Assembly (NCBI GenBank): GCA_020639235.1
Contig: JACKHC010000001.1
Coordinates: 310,001 to 374,000, forward strand
Source: Phycisphaeraceae bacterium
Lineage (GTDB): Bacteria > Planctomycetota > Phycisphaerae > Phycisphaerales > UBA1924
DNA length: 64,000 bases
Direction of reading: 5' to 3'
Positions 9,334-17,256 of the stretch are shown here, in pieces (the first letter of the stretch is position 1; the number at the start of each line of letters is the position of its first letter). The position numbers were made by a program, and so were the translations under genes. The notes below the pieces were generated by a model. It had not been told where the DNA came from and made no database searches. It saw nothing but the letters and a program-made list of their open reading frames with translations.

Positions 9334-9801
9334 TTCACCACAGAGGCACAGAGGGCACAGAGAAGAAATCAGAGTTTGAGTCTCTTGATGCCGTCTCTGA
9401 GCACGGGGACATTGAAGTTGATCAGGAGTCCGAGTCGGTGACCGGACAGACGGAGGTATGTCAAGAGTTGGGCTTCGTGAATTGGAGCGAGTTGATCCAC
9501 CGCTTTGATTTCTAAGATCAGCGAGTTCTCTACAACAACATCCAATCGATACCCGCATTCGAGTTGAATGCCCTTGTATGACACCGGTAAGTCAAGCTGT
9601 CGCGCGTGTTCGATACCACGCTGGCCCAACTCATAGCAGAGGCACTGTTCGTATGCCGACTCGAGCAAACCGGGGCCGAGGGCGCGATGCACTTCGATGG
9701 CGGCACCGATCACGCGACCGGTCAGGTCTGCCTCAAGGCCTGGATGTTGCTCCGTTCCAAGCATTTGTTCTTCTCTGTGTCCTCTGTGCCTCTGTGGTGA
9801 A
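9334..9801. mobile_element. Inverted-repeat cassette carrying a GxxExxY gene
   Basis: Two 34-base ends, 9334-9367 and 9768-9801, are inverted copies that differ at one base (33 of 34). Each begins at its outer end with TTCACCACAGAGG and contains three CACAGAG heptamers. The enclosed gene fills the interior: its stop codon starts 2 bases inside the left end and its start codon 4 bases inside the right end. The right end lies 2 bases from the stop codon of the upstream aldehyde dehydrogenase. No transposase is encoded. Homologous ends occur at 14193-14335, 16469 and 30516-31085. I infer a small non-autonomous mobile unit. Confidence 0.75.
9369..9764 (-). CDS. GxxExxY family protein (PD-(D/E)XK nuclease-like)
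   Basis: 131 residues. The signature Gly32-x-x-Glu35-x-x-Tyr38 lies in GPGLLESAYEQCL. A PD-(D/E)XK-like core follows, with Asp74 in YRLDVVVEN and Glu85-Ile-Lys87 in LILEIKAVD, and then QLLTYLRLSGHRLGLLINF. From memory, this family is classed with PD-(D/E)XK nuclease folds, but no biochemical role is established. It is exactly enclosed by inverted repeats and interrupts an aldehyde dehydrogenase pair, which marks it as a recent arrival. Whether it acts on its own repeats is an inference. Confidence 0.9.
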   Translation of the reverse strand: MLGTEQHPGLEADLTGRVIGAAIEVHRALGPGLLESAYEQCLCYELGQRGIEHARQLDLPVSYKGIQLECGYRLDVVVENSLILEIKAVDQLAPIHEAQLLTYLRLSGHRLGLLINFNVPVLRDGIKRLKL

Positions 9802-9803
9802 CA

Positions 9804-11356
9804 TCAGATGCGGACATAGGCGCGGAGGCCCTGCATGCCGCCCTCGCGGCCGAAGCCGGACTCTTTGAAGCCGCCGAAGGGGCTGGCGGCGTCGAACTTG
9901 TTGTAGGTGTTGCACCAGATGACGCCGGCTTTGAGTTTGGTGGCGATCTCGAAGACTTTGGAGCCCTTGTCGGTCCAGACGCCGGCGGCGAGTCCGTAGG
10001 GCGTGTTGTTGGCGCGGGAGAGGGCTTCTTCGGGGGTGCGGAAAGTTTGGACGGCGAGGACGGGGCCGAAGATTTCTTCCTGGGCGATGCGGTGGGACTG
10101 CTGCACGCCCGTGAAGAAGGAGGGCGCGCAGAAGTATCCCTTGTCGGGGAGCGGTCGCCCATTCGCTTTGAAGAGTTCGGCGCCTTCTTCTTCGCCGATG
10201 CGGAGGTAGTCTTCGATTTTGCAGAGTTGTTCTTTGGAGTTGATCGCGCCGACATCGGTGATTTTGTCCATCGGGTCGCCGACGCGGAGGACTGCATGCG
10301 GATGCGGAGGCGGTGGGCGACATCCTCGGCGATGCCCTCCTGCACGAACAGGCGGGAGCCGGCGCAGCAGACATGGCCCTGGTTGAAGTAGATGCCCTGG
10401 ATGATGCCCTCGACGGCCTGGTCGATGCTGGCGTCCTCGAAGATGATGTTCGGGCTCTTGCCGCCGAGTTCGAGGGTGAGACGCACGCCGCGCTTGGAGG
10501 CGGTCCTGGCGAGGAGCTTGCCGACGGCGGTGGAGCCGGTGAAGGCGATCTTGTCGATGTCCTTATGCTCGGCGAGGGCTTTGCCGGTCTCGCCGGCGCC
10601 GGTGACGATGTTGACGACGCCCGGGGGCAGGTCGATCTCCTCGAAGATCTCGGCGAGTCGCAGCGCGGTCAGCGGCGTGGTCTCGGCGGGCTTGAGGACG
10701 ACGGTGTTGCCGCAGGCGAGCGCTGGGGCGATCTTCCACGCGGCCATGAGCAGGGGGAAGTTCCAGGGGATGATCTGCGCGCAGACGCCGACGGGGCGGG
10801 GATCGCGGTTGGGGAAGGCATAGGGGAGCTTGTCGGCCCAGCCTGCGTAGTAGAAGAAGTGATGGGCGACCAAGGGAATATCGACATCGCGCGACTCTTT
10901 GATGGGCTTGCCGCCGTCGAGTGTTTCGAGGACGGCGAGTTCGCGGGCGCGTTCCTGGATTCGGCGGGCGAGGCGGTAGAGAAACTTGCCGCGCTCCTTG
11001 GCGGGGAGTTTGCGCCACTTGGGGAGTGCTGTGGACGCGGCGGCGACGGCGCGGTCGACATCCTTGGCTGTTCCCAGCGCGACCTCGGCGAGTTTCTGTT
11101 CGTTGGCGGGGTTGATGGTGGCGAAGGATTTGCCACTGTTCTTGGTGAACTCGGCATTGATGAAGTGGCCGTAGGAGGCGTCGATGTTGACTTTGACGGA
11201 CTCGGGCGCGGGGGCGTAGTCCCACGCGGAGCCGAAGTTGAGTTCGTGTTTGCGCATCGATCGCTCGCGGCGCGTGGCTTCCTCGATGGGCTGCTCAGTG
11301 AAGTCGCCGCCCCCCCCAACGGTGGTTTTGTGTTCGATGTGTTCGTGGTCGTTCAT
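9804..11356 (-). pseudogene. Aldehyde dehydrogenase, interrupted by a frameshift
   Basis: The N-terminal part reads from ATG 11356 (MNDHEHIEHKT) through IIPWNFPLLMAAWKIAPAL, AFTGSTAVGK, the base LTLELGGKSPN and the nucleophile in FNQGHVCCAGSR. At about 10293 the frame breaks after HRLRIRMQ and resumes one base off in VLRVGDPMDKITDVGAI, continuing with EEIFGPVLAVQTF and FGGFKESGFGREGG to 9804. One missing base explains it. All catalytic residues lie upstream of the break. The combined length (about 517 residues) is normal for an NAD-dependent aldehyde dehydrogenase. With deoC two genes upstream, oxidation of acetaldehyde from deoxyribose phosphate is a reasonable role. A sequencing error cannot be excluded. 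Confidence 0.85.
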
Positions 11357-11432
11357 GGTGAAGTCTCTCGTGGTGGTGAGAGTGTGTTTGTTCTCGTCAT
11401 TACCGTCTGTTTGCGAGCGATGAGAGCGGATA

Positions 11433-11490
11433 CCCCTCACCCGTCACTCGCTGCGCTCGTGCCACCCTCTCCCTCAAGGGGAGAGGGAGC
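11433..11490. repeat. Family-B hairpin repeat
   Basis: CCCCTCACCC is followed by an imperfect stem (CTCGCTGCGCTCG) and by CCCTCTCCCTCAAGGGGAGAGGG, a strong hairpin. It overlaps the 3' end of the zinc-ribbon gene, where it encodes APSPLEGEGG. A relative in the same orientation lies at 12184-12241, so the gene is bracketed. Confidence 0.7.
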
Positions 11491-12144
11491 AGACCCGCAT
11501 TCGGGGCATGTGGCGAGTCCGGCGATATCGTAGCCGCAGGAGGTGCATAGGCCCTCGCGGGCGCGTCGGTGACGGGGGAATGCCATCAGGATCAGGCGAA
11601 TATTCATGAGTATTGCGACAAGAAACGCGTAGATGAGGGCGTTTGCTGCTACGCCTCGCCACAACGGCCGCAAGGTCTGATTGCCTGGTGATCGAGAGAG
11701 GCGAGTGAAAAGTGGGTCAGTCAGGAACGGATCGATGTACAAGCTCATCGTGAGTGGAATCGACCATGTATAGTCTTCGAGCATCTTGTCATCGGTCATA
11801 ACGAATGATGCGAGTGGCCATCCGATCTCGATGTGTGACGCGTAGGGCTCAAATGGTTTGCCGGGCGTGAAAGTGTCGCTCCAGTTCCACACAAGCCATT
11901 CCCTTACGCCGAACGCGCGTCCGACAAGGGTGGGTGTTCTGCGTTGCTGGTGGTGCATCTCTTCCACGACTACGCCACCGGAAAAAGTCATCGGCACGAA
12001 CGCGGCACACGCCCACGCGACGGCGATGTTGATGAGCATGCCGAGGATGAGGCAGAGTGTGATGAGCTTGATCCATTTGCGGGCCGCACGGGGCCCTCGC
12101 TTGCGCTTCGGGCTCGCAGGATTCTGGCGCTCATTCTCGCCCAT
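11437..12144 (-). CDS. Zinc-ribbon (CPECG) membrane protein, planctomycete-type family
   Basis: 235 residues. One N-terminal transmembrane helix (about 25-45, LITLCLILGMLINIAVAWAC), a variable outer region with conserved IEIGWP and PLWRG, a second helix (about 170-192) and a C-terminal zinc ribbon CTSCGYDIAGLATCPECG. After the ribbon the reading frame enters a hairpin repeat, giving the tail SAPSPLEGEGG. GGGGAG 7 bases upstream supports the ATG at 12144. It is paralogous to genes at 16532, 17197, 17883, 41365 and 42671. The function is unknown. It separates deoC from the aldehyde dehydrogenase and is bracketed by repeats. Confidence 0.72.
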   Translation of the reverse strand: MGENERQNPASPKRKRGPRAARKWIKLITLCLILGMLINIAVAWACAAFVPMTFSGGVVVEEMHHQQRRTPTLVGRAFGVREWLVWNWSDTFTPGKPFEPYASHIEIGWPLASFVMTDDKMLEDYTWSIPLTMSLYIDPFLTDPLFTRLSRSPGNQTLRPLWRGVAANALIYAFLVAILMNIRLILMAFPRHRRAREGLCTSCGYDIAGLATCPECGSAPSPLEGEGGTSAASDG

Positions 12145-12183
12145 GAACAGACTCCCCGCTTGTTGCTCCGCACCTGTGCGGAT

Positions 12184-12241
12184 ACCCCTCACCTGTCGGC
12201 TGCGCCGACATCCTCTCCCCACCCCCCCGTGGGGAGAGGGA
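12184..12241. repeat. Family-B hairpin repeat
   Basis: CCCCTCACCTGTCGGCTGCG continues to CCTCTCCCC ... GGGGAGAGGG with a C-run loop. It lies between the start of the zinc-ribbon gene and the stop of deoC, in the same orientation as the copy at 11433. Confidence 0.7.
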
Positions 12242-12244
12242 GAT

Positions 12245-13159
12245 TTATGCTTCCGTGACATCGTATGAGGCGAGGTATTGCTTGCCGCCGGCGCGGAGTT
12301 TGCCGAGCTGCATGAGGACATCGTTGAGGAGTGATGAGGCGCCGAAGCGGAAGAGTTCGGGTGTGAGCCAGTCGTCGCCTAGCGTTTCCTTGACCATGAC
12401 GAGGTAGTGGAGCGCCTGTTTGGCGGTGCGGATTCCGCCCGCGGGTTTGACGCCGATCTTGACGCCGGTGCGGAGGTAGTGGTCGCGGACGGCTTCGAGC
12501 ATGACGAGCGTGACGCCCATTGTGGCCGCGGGCTGGACCTTGCCGGTGGAGGTTTTGATGAAGTCGTACTCGGTGAGGCCCGCGGCGATGGCGAGGTCGG
12601 AGGCGGCGCGGACGAGGTCGTAGGTTTCGAGTTCGCCGGTTTCGAGAATCACTTTCAGATGCGCCCCCCCCGCTCCCCCCCCACCACCACACGCTTCTTT
12701 GGTGGCGGCGATCTCGTCGAAGACTTTGCCGCGCTCGCCGGAGAGGAAGAGGCCTCGCGAGATGACCATATCGATCTCGTCGGCGCCGGCTTCGACGGCG
12801 CGGCGTGTGTCGTCGAGGCGGACTTTGAGCGGGTACTGGCCGCTGGGGAATCCGGTGGCGACGGAGGCGACATGGACATTGCTGCCGGCCAGTGCGCGCT
12901 TGGCGGTCTGGACGAGTTCGGGATAGACGCAGATGGCTGCGACCGGCGGGATGGTGGGGTCTTTGGGTTCGGGGTGGATCGCCTTGGCGCAGAGTGAGCG
13001 GACCTTCTCGGCGGAGTCCTTGCCTTCGAGGGTTGTGAGGTCGGTCATGGCGACGGCGAGGCGGAGCCCGGCGTCCTTGGCGCTGGTCTTGATGGAGCGC
13101 TTGGTGAAGGATGCGGCGCGCTGATCGGCCATGACGCGGTCGACGGTGATCGTCTTCAT
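12245..13159 (-). CDS. deoC: Deoxyribose-phosphate aldolase
   Basis: 304 residues. The enzyme splits 2-deoxyribose 5-phosphate into acetaldehyde and glyceraldehyde 3-phosphate in the cytoplasm. The Schiff-base lysine is Lys202 in DFIKTSTGK, the assisting Lys238 is in GVKPAGGIR, and the acidic residue is Asp130 in DEIDMVIS. Residues 157-166 are a Gly-run insertion (ACGGGGGAGGAHLK) encoded by G-homopolymers and absent from typical DeoC. ATG 13159 is chosen because TACAAT lies 7 bases before it and no family sequence lies further upstream. Aldehyde dehydrogenases downstream would consume the acetaldehyde. Confidence 0.93.
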   Translation of the reverse strand: MKTITVDRVMADQRAASFTKRSIKTSAKDAGLRLAVAMTDLTTLEGKDSAEKVRSLCAKAIHPEPKDPTIPPVAAICVYPELVQTAKRALAGSNVHVASVATGFPSGQYPLKVRLDDTRRAVEAGADEIDMVISRGLFLSGERGKVFDEIAATKEACGGGGGAGGAHLKVILETGELETYDLVRAASDLAIAAGLTEYDFIKTSTGKVQPAATMGVTLVMLEAVRDHYLRTGVKIGVKPAGGIRTAKQALHYLVMVKETLGDDWLTPELFRFGASSLLNDVLMQLGKLRAGGKQYLASYDVTEA

Positions 13160-13166
13160 GGGTGAG

Positions 13167-13195
13167 ATTGTACGCGAACCACATGGCTCACTCGA
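13167..13195 (-). promoter_or_regulatory. Candidate leaderless promoter of deoC
   Basis: On the minus strand, TACAAT ends 7 bases before the deoC ATG, so transcription would start at or next to the start codon. A weak -35 (TCGAGT) sits 17 bases upstream of it, inside the end of the hydrolase gene. No Shine-Dalgarno is seen. Confidence 0.45.
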
Positions 13196-14189
13196 CGGTG
13201 TCGAGATGAGCCATGGCACCCGATGCTGCACGCGCGATGAAGTCGGAGACGGCGTGCGCCACAGTGTGAACGGAGCGCTCGTTGGTCCACAGGTCGTTAT
13301 GAGAGCCGCCTTCGACTACTACAAGTAGTGCCCCTGCACCGGTGTTGTTGGCGGCGTCGTGCATGGCGCGGGAGTCTTCGATGGGGCAGACTTCGTCGTG
13401 ATCGCCGTGGATGAGCAGGAGCGGGACGCGGAGGTGCGCGGCGTGTTTCGCTCGGTCGAACCCCCTCGCGCGCCCGACGCCCCCCACTCCCCCGCCGCTG
13501 TGCGCGTGGGAGAACTTGTAGCCGGCGCGGAGTCGGAATCCGAGATAAGCGAATGCGAGGGGGCCGTTGATCGCCCAAGGGAGGTTGCTCATGCGGATGA
13601 CATTGCGCGCGGGGACCCAGGGGAAGCGGTAGGCGGCTTCGGAGATGACGCCCGCGACGCACGGCGGGCAATCTTGATTGGCTGCGCAGACGATGGATAC
13701 GCCGCCGCCGAGGGAGGCGCCGTAGAGGATGACGGGGCGGTCGGGGTGCGTGCTGTGCGCGTGTTCGATGAGATCGCGGAGGACTCGGTCTTCGCGCGTG
13801 CCGAGCGTGCAGAGCCCTTGCGCTTCGCCGTGGCCGGGCGGGTCCCACGCGATGATGCGTGATGCGTTGGGCGCGAGTCCGGTGAGGCGTGGGAGGACGC
13901 CGAGGCGTGAGTCGCCCCAGCCGGGTGTGTAGATGATGACGGGGCCGCGGGGATCATCGCCCGCGATGTTCCATACGGGTGTTGTTGATGGCGCGCTTTC
14001 AAGATTGAGTGTGTAGGCGTCGAAGGCGCGGGGGTTTGGGAGTTCGCCGGGGTCGCCGGGTTTGTTGCGCGCGACGGCCCAGGAGTAGGTCTTGCGGGGC
14101 GGGTTGCGGAGCCGGCGCACGACGGCGAGCGCGGACATGATGACCGCGAGTGCGAGGCCGACGATGAGGAGGATTGCGAAGCCGAGCAC
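13188..14189 (-). CDS. Alpha/beta hydrolase, membrane-anchored
   Basis: 333 residues from a GTG. An N-terminal transmembrane helix (residues 1-24) is followed by an alpha/beta hydrolase domain: oxyanion region YTPGWGDSR, AWDPPGHGEA, nucleophile Ser159 in YGASLGGG, the acid in HGDHDEVCP and the final His in EGGSHNDLW. A Gly-rich insertion (SGGGVGGVGRARG) precedes the acid. The open frame continues to 14225, but those first 12 residues (MPLCPLCLCGEC) are encoded by the CACAGAG repeat, so the GTG inside is preferred and remains uncertain. The substrate is unknown. Confidence 0.8.
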   Translation of the reverse strand: MLGFAILLIVGLALAVIMSALAVVRRLRNPPRKTYSWAVARNKPGDPGELPNPRAFDAYTLNLESAPSTTPVWNIAGDDPRGPVIIYTPGWGDSRLGVLPRLTGLAPNASRIIAWDPPGHGEAQGLCTLGTREDRVLRDLIEHAHSTHPDRPVILYGASLGGGVSIVCAANQDCPPCVAGVISEAAYRFPWVPARNVIRMSNLPWAINGPLAFAYLGFRLRAGYKFSHAHSGGGVGGVGRARGFDRAKHAAHLRVPLLLIHGDHDEVCPIEDSRAMHDAANNTGAGALLVVVEGGSHNDLWTNERSVHTVAHAVSDFIARAASGAMAHLDTVE

Positions 14190-14192
14190 GCA

Positions 14193-14335
14193 TTCACCAC
14201 AGAGACACAGAGGGCACAGAGGCAAGACAGGGATTCAGAATGTAGTGGATATCCGTGCGGGTGATCGCTGCTCGGGATGACCGGCCATCCTCAGATCACA
14301 ACTCCGACTCTGTGATCTCTGTGCCTCTGTGGTTG
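14193..14335. mobile_element. Empty inverted-repeat cassette of the CACAGAG family
   Basis: The left end at 14193-14226 (TTCACCACAGAGACACAGAG and onward) faces an inverted right end at 14308-14335 (CTCTGTGATCTCTGTGCC then TCTGTGG). About 80 bases lie between them with no open frame of note. The right end is 7 bases from the rseP stop codon and the left end is 3 bases from the hydrolase start, so the element fills the whole spacer. It resembles the gene-bearing units at 9334 and 30516 but has no cargo. Confidence 0.6.
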
Positions 14336-14342
14336 ATCCGGA

Positions 14343-16445
14343 TCAGAACAGGCCGCGGATGTCGTTCATGGTGACGATGAGGAAGACGGCGCCGATGAGG
14401 ATGAGGCCGAGCATGGTGAGCGCGTTCTGGACGGCGATGGGCACGGGCTTCTTGGTGATGCCCTCGTAGGCCAGCATGACGAAGTGGCCGCCGTCGGCGA
14501 TGGGGATGGGCAGGAAGTTGACGACGGCGAGGTTGGCGCTGACGAGGGCGAGGAAGTAGAGGAGGTAGACGAAGCCCTGATTGGCCATCTGCGAGCCGAT
14601 CTGCGTGATGCCGACGGGGCCCTTGAGGTGGGAGACTTTGACGGTGCCCTCGAAGAGGCGGAGGAAGGTGATGTAGGTCATGGCGAGAACGCGCTTGGTT
14701 GAGCGGACGCCCATGGCCAGCGCGTGGAACGGGTTGGCGGCCTTCATCTCGATCTGCGCCGGCTGGAAGAGTGTTTCGAGTTCGCCCGCGTTCCAGCCGA
14801 GGGCGTGGAGTTGGCGGACATCGTCGGCGGTGAGTTCCCACTGCTGATCGTTGGTCTCGGCGAGCGTGATCGGGGTGTTGAAGATCATCAGCGCCGTCGT
14901 GAGCGTGACGGTTGCGCCGGTGCCGCCGGCGGATGCTTCGCTCGTGGCGGCCTTGAGCGCCTCGCGCATGGATCGCCAGTCGGTGACGGGCGCGCCGTTG
15001 ATCGCTGTGATGACGAGCCCCGGCATGACGCCCGGCGTGAGGCGCGAGGATGCGAGGGGCGCGGGCGCTTCGTCGGCGTCTTTGGCGCTGACAAGGTTGG
15101 GAGTCTGGGCGAGAATGGGCGCGTCGAGCGCGATGCCGGGCCCGAAGCCGATGGTGCCGCCGTTATCGGTGGAGACGCTGGCGGTGAGTTGGATGAGTGT
15201 GCCGTTGCGCAGGACGGCGAGGTTGATGTCGCGTCCCTTGTGGGCGCGGATTTGCTCGATGCCTTCGATGAGGGAGGGGAACGCCGCATCGCCGATGAGG
15301 GCGAATACATCGCCTTGCCTGAGGCCCTGGTCGTAGCCGCGTTGCTGTGTTTCGCGGACGCGCATGACGGGTGTGAGGCCGAGCAGGTGATTGAATGACG
15401 ACTGCTCGCCCTGGAGTGTTGTGGGCGCGGACTGGAGGTCGGGGTCGGGGAGGACCATGGCCATGGCGGTGTCGCCCGCTTCGTTCTCGAAGGCGAGGGC
15501 GAGGGCGTTGCCGCCGGATTGTTCAGCGGCGCGTTCGATGGGCTGGAAGAGGCCGACGGTTGATCGCAGCGCGAAGTCGTGGTCGGCGATGGGTGTGTTG
15601 TTGATCTCGACGGCGCGCATGTCGGGCTCGATGCCGCGGAGGCCGAGACGGTCCATGCGGGCGCGCTGGAGTTCGCGGTCGGCTTTGTTGTTGTCCCAGT
15701 CGAGGAGGCGGTTGGAGATGCCGGGCGCGACGCCGAGGCCTTGCAGGCCGCCGAACATCTCGTCCTTGGTTGGTGTGGCTTCGATGGTGAGGCGCTGGCC
15801 GTCGCGCTCGACGGTGAGCGAGAGCGGCTGGCCTTTCCTGCCCATGGCGGATGCGATGAGGAGGTCTTCGAAGACTTCGGCGGGCTGCGCGTTGATGGAG
15901 CGGACGATGTCGCCCGCCTGAAGGCCGGCCTTGTCTGCGGGCGAGCCGGGCATGACGGCGCCGATGACGGGCGCGGGCTTGTAGAGGCCGCCGGCGAGGA
16001 AGACGGCGACAAAGAGGACGGCGGCGAGGATGATGTTCATCACGACGCCCGCGCTGATGATGACCATGCGCTTCCAGACGGGTTTCTGCGTGTAGGAGTC
16101 GGGCGCGCTGGAGGTGGCGGCGGGGTCGATGTCTTCCTGGCCGAGCATTTTGACATAGCCGCCGAAGGGGAACCAGTTGAGGCGGTACTCGGTGGGGCTG
16201 ACTTTGTGCGGGTTGTCGGGATTGATGCCGACGGTCTCGCGCTTGATGAGCTGCTTGTATTCCTTCTCGGATGAACCGGCGCGGAAGCCGAGGCCTTTGC
16301 GGTAGGAGCAGATGGCCTGGCCGAAGCCGATGGCAAAGGCGTGGACGCGGACACCGGCCCACTTGGCGGCGAGGAAGTGGCCGAGTTCGTGGATGGCGAT
16401 GACGAGGCCGAAGCCGAAGATCATGAGGATGACATTGAAGATCAT
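14343..16445 (-). CDS. rseP: Site-2 protease, RseP-like intramembrane metalloprotease
   Basis: 700 residues, longer than the about 450 of E. coli RseP. The zinc site HELGH is at residues 19-23 in the first membrane helix. A PDZ domain follows the second helix (GSPADKAGLQAGDIVRSIN), a second PDZ-like region lies near 480-500, and the third catalytic element reads NFLPIPIADGGH, with Ala in place of the usual Leu before Asp. The insert between PDZ regions is large. The family cleaves membrane anti-sigma factors and signal-peptide remnants. In many bacteria dxr directly precedes rseP; here three zinc-ribbon genes separate them. Confidence 0.92.
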   Translation of the reverse strand: MIFNVILMIFGFGLVIAIHELGHFLAAKWAGVRVHAFAIGFGQAICSYRKGLGFRAGSSEKEYKQLIKRETVGINPDNPHKVSPTEYRLNWFPFGGYVKMLGQEDIDPAATSSAPDSYTQKPVWKRMVIISAGVVMNIILAAVLFVAVFLAGGLYKPAPVIGAVMPGSPADKAGLQAGDIVRSINAQPAEVFEDLLIASAMGRKGQPLSLTVERDGQRLTIEATPTKDEMFGGLQGLGVAPGISNRLLDWDNNKADRELQRARMDRLGLRGIEPDMRAVEINNTPIADHDFALRSTVGLFQPIERAAEQSGGNALALAFENEAGDTAMAMVLPDPDLQSAPTTLQGEQSSFNHLLGLTPVMRVRETQQRGYDQGLRQGDVFALIGDAAFPSLIEGIEQIRAHKGRDINLAVLRNGTLIQLTASVSTDNGGTIGFGPGIALDAPILAQTPNLVSAKDADEAPAPLASSRLTPGVMPGLVITAINGAPVTDWRSMREALKAATSEASAGGTGATVTLTTALMIFNTPITLAETNDQQWELTADDVRQLHALGWNAGELETLFQPAQIEMKAANPFHALAMGVRSTKRVLAMTYITFLRLFEGTVKVSHLKGPVGITQIGSQMANQGFVYLLYFLALVSANLAVVNFLPIPIADGGHFVMLAYEGITKKPVPIAVQNALTMLGLILIGAVFLIVTMNDIRGLF

Positions 16446-16468
16446 GGTGTCAGTTTAGGTCGGTTTGT

Positions 16469-16502
16469 TTCACCACAGAGGCACAGAGAACACAGAGGAA
16501 AG
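16469..16502 (+). repeat. Solo CACAGAG-family repeat end
   Basis: TTCACCACAGAGGCACAGAG followed by AACACAGAGG matches the outer end of the cassette at 9334 but has no inverted partner within 2 kb. It lies just upstream of the rseP start and 3' of the zinc-ribbon array. Confidence 0.65.
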
Positions 16503-16531
16503 GGAAGAGAACGGATCAGCGTTTTTGAGAC

Positions 16532-17200
16532 TCAGGAGATGGAGGAGCCCTCCCCCTCACCCCTCCCAGAGGGAGGGGAGGTTGTGCCGCATTCGGGGCA
16601 GGTGGGGCCGTTAGTGAGGCCGGTCAGATCGTATTTGCACTTGGGACAGAGACCGTGTGTTGTGCGTATGGCGCTGCGCATGGCCTTTACACCCAATAAG
16701 ACTCCATAGGACACCGTCGGAAGTACGGCCGCGTAGAGGAGTGTGTTTAGCAAGAAGCCGGGCCAGAGGGGGCGAAAGGGCAAAACCCGCGTCGAGCCAA
16801 TGGAATACTTAGATGAGAGCAATATGCCGCCCTCGGCGAAAGCGTAGCTTGAGTTAGGGCGGAGTTTCTTGACACCGCCGGCAGTCGCTCCGACGCTTCT
16901 CCACGGCCAACCCGCCTCGATGTTGTAGAAGCGGCCGCCATCGCCACCCGTCGACTCCCAAGACCAGAAGTCGGTCAAATCGAACCCGAGTTCTTCATAG
17001 CGATAACGGACTTCGGAGGCATCCGGGGTGGTGGCTATCGGTGGCACGAATCCCGGGAAGTAGTGGAGATGGACCTGGGAAGTGTCTGTTAACCAACCTG
17101 CGCAGCCCCACGCCACGGCGACATTGACGATCGCGCCGAGGATGAGGCACGGAACGATGCGGCGGGCCCACTTCCATCGGGTTGATGGATTCTTTGTCAC
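16532..17200 (-). CDS. Zinc-ribbon (CPECG) membrane protein, array copy 1
   Basis: 222 residues from a GTG that overlaps the upstream stop codon (GTGA). N-terminal helix (RRIVPCLILGAIVNVAVAWG, about 10-30), variable outer domain containing YNIEAGWPWRSVG, second helix near residue 165-185, then CPKCKYDLTGLTNGPTCPECG. The tail after the ribbon (TTSPPSGRGEGEG) is encoded by a hairpin repeat. The first 25 residues are nearly identical at DNA level to the next copy upstream, while the middle is diverged. No function is known for the family. A longer frame to 17248 exists but lies in the upstream gene. Confidence 0.7.
   Translation of the reverse strand: MTKNPSTRWKWARRIVPCLILGAIVNVAVAWGCAGWLTDTSQVHLHYFPGFVPPIATTPDASEVRYRYEELGFDLTDFWSWESTGGDGGRFYNIEAGWPWRSVGATAGGVKKLRPNSSYAFAEGGILLSSKYSIGSTRVLPFRPLWPGFLLNTLLYAAVLPTVSYGVLLGVKAMRSAIRTTHGLCPKCKYDLTGLTNGPTCPECGTTSPPSGRGEGEGSSIS
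16545..16584. repeat. Family-B hairpin repeat
   Basis: AGCCCTCCCCCTCACCCC leads into CCTCCCAGAGGGAGG, a hairpin related to those at 11433 and 18582. It is inside the 3' end of the first zinc-ribbon gene, directly after the CPECG codons, and so marks the downstream border of the array. Confidence 0.6.
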
Positions 17201-17256
17201 GCCATACTCGTTTCGTTCTGCGAGCGCGAATCGTTCGTTGCGCCGCATTCGGGGCA
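17108..17256. repeat. 149-base tandem-array repeat, copy 1
   Basis: This stretch and 17794-17942 differ at a single base (17151) by eye. Each spans the end of one zinc-ribbon gene and the start of the next. A more diverged third copy starts at 18480. The offset is 686 bases each time, equal to the spacing of the gene starts, which points to tandem duplication or gene conversion. Confidence 0.8.

Noticed and set aside
9334..9801. CRISPR array, because of the repeated CACAGAG units
   Set aside because: The units are 8-9 bases apart without spacers, occur in inverted pairs, and no cas gene is nearby.
12655..12879. Small Ser/Pro-rich frame inside deoC
   Set aside because: It is a shadow frame over a G-run insertion; the deoC frame keeps both catalytic lysines.
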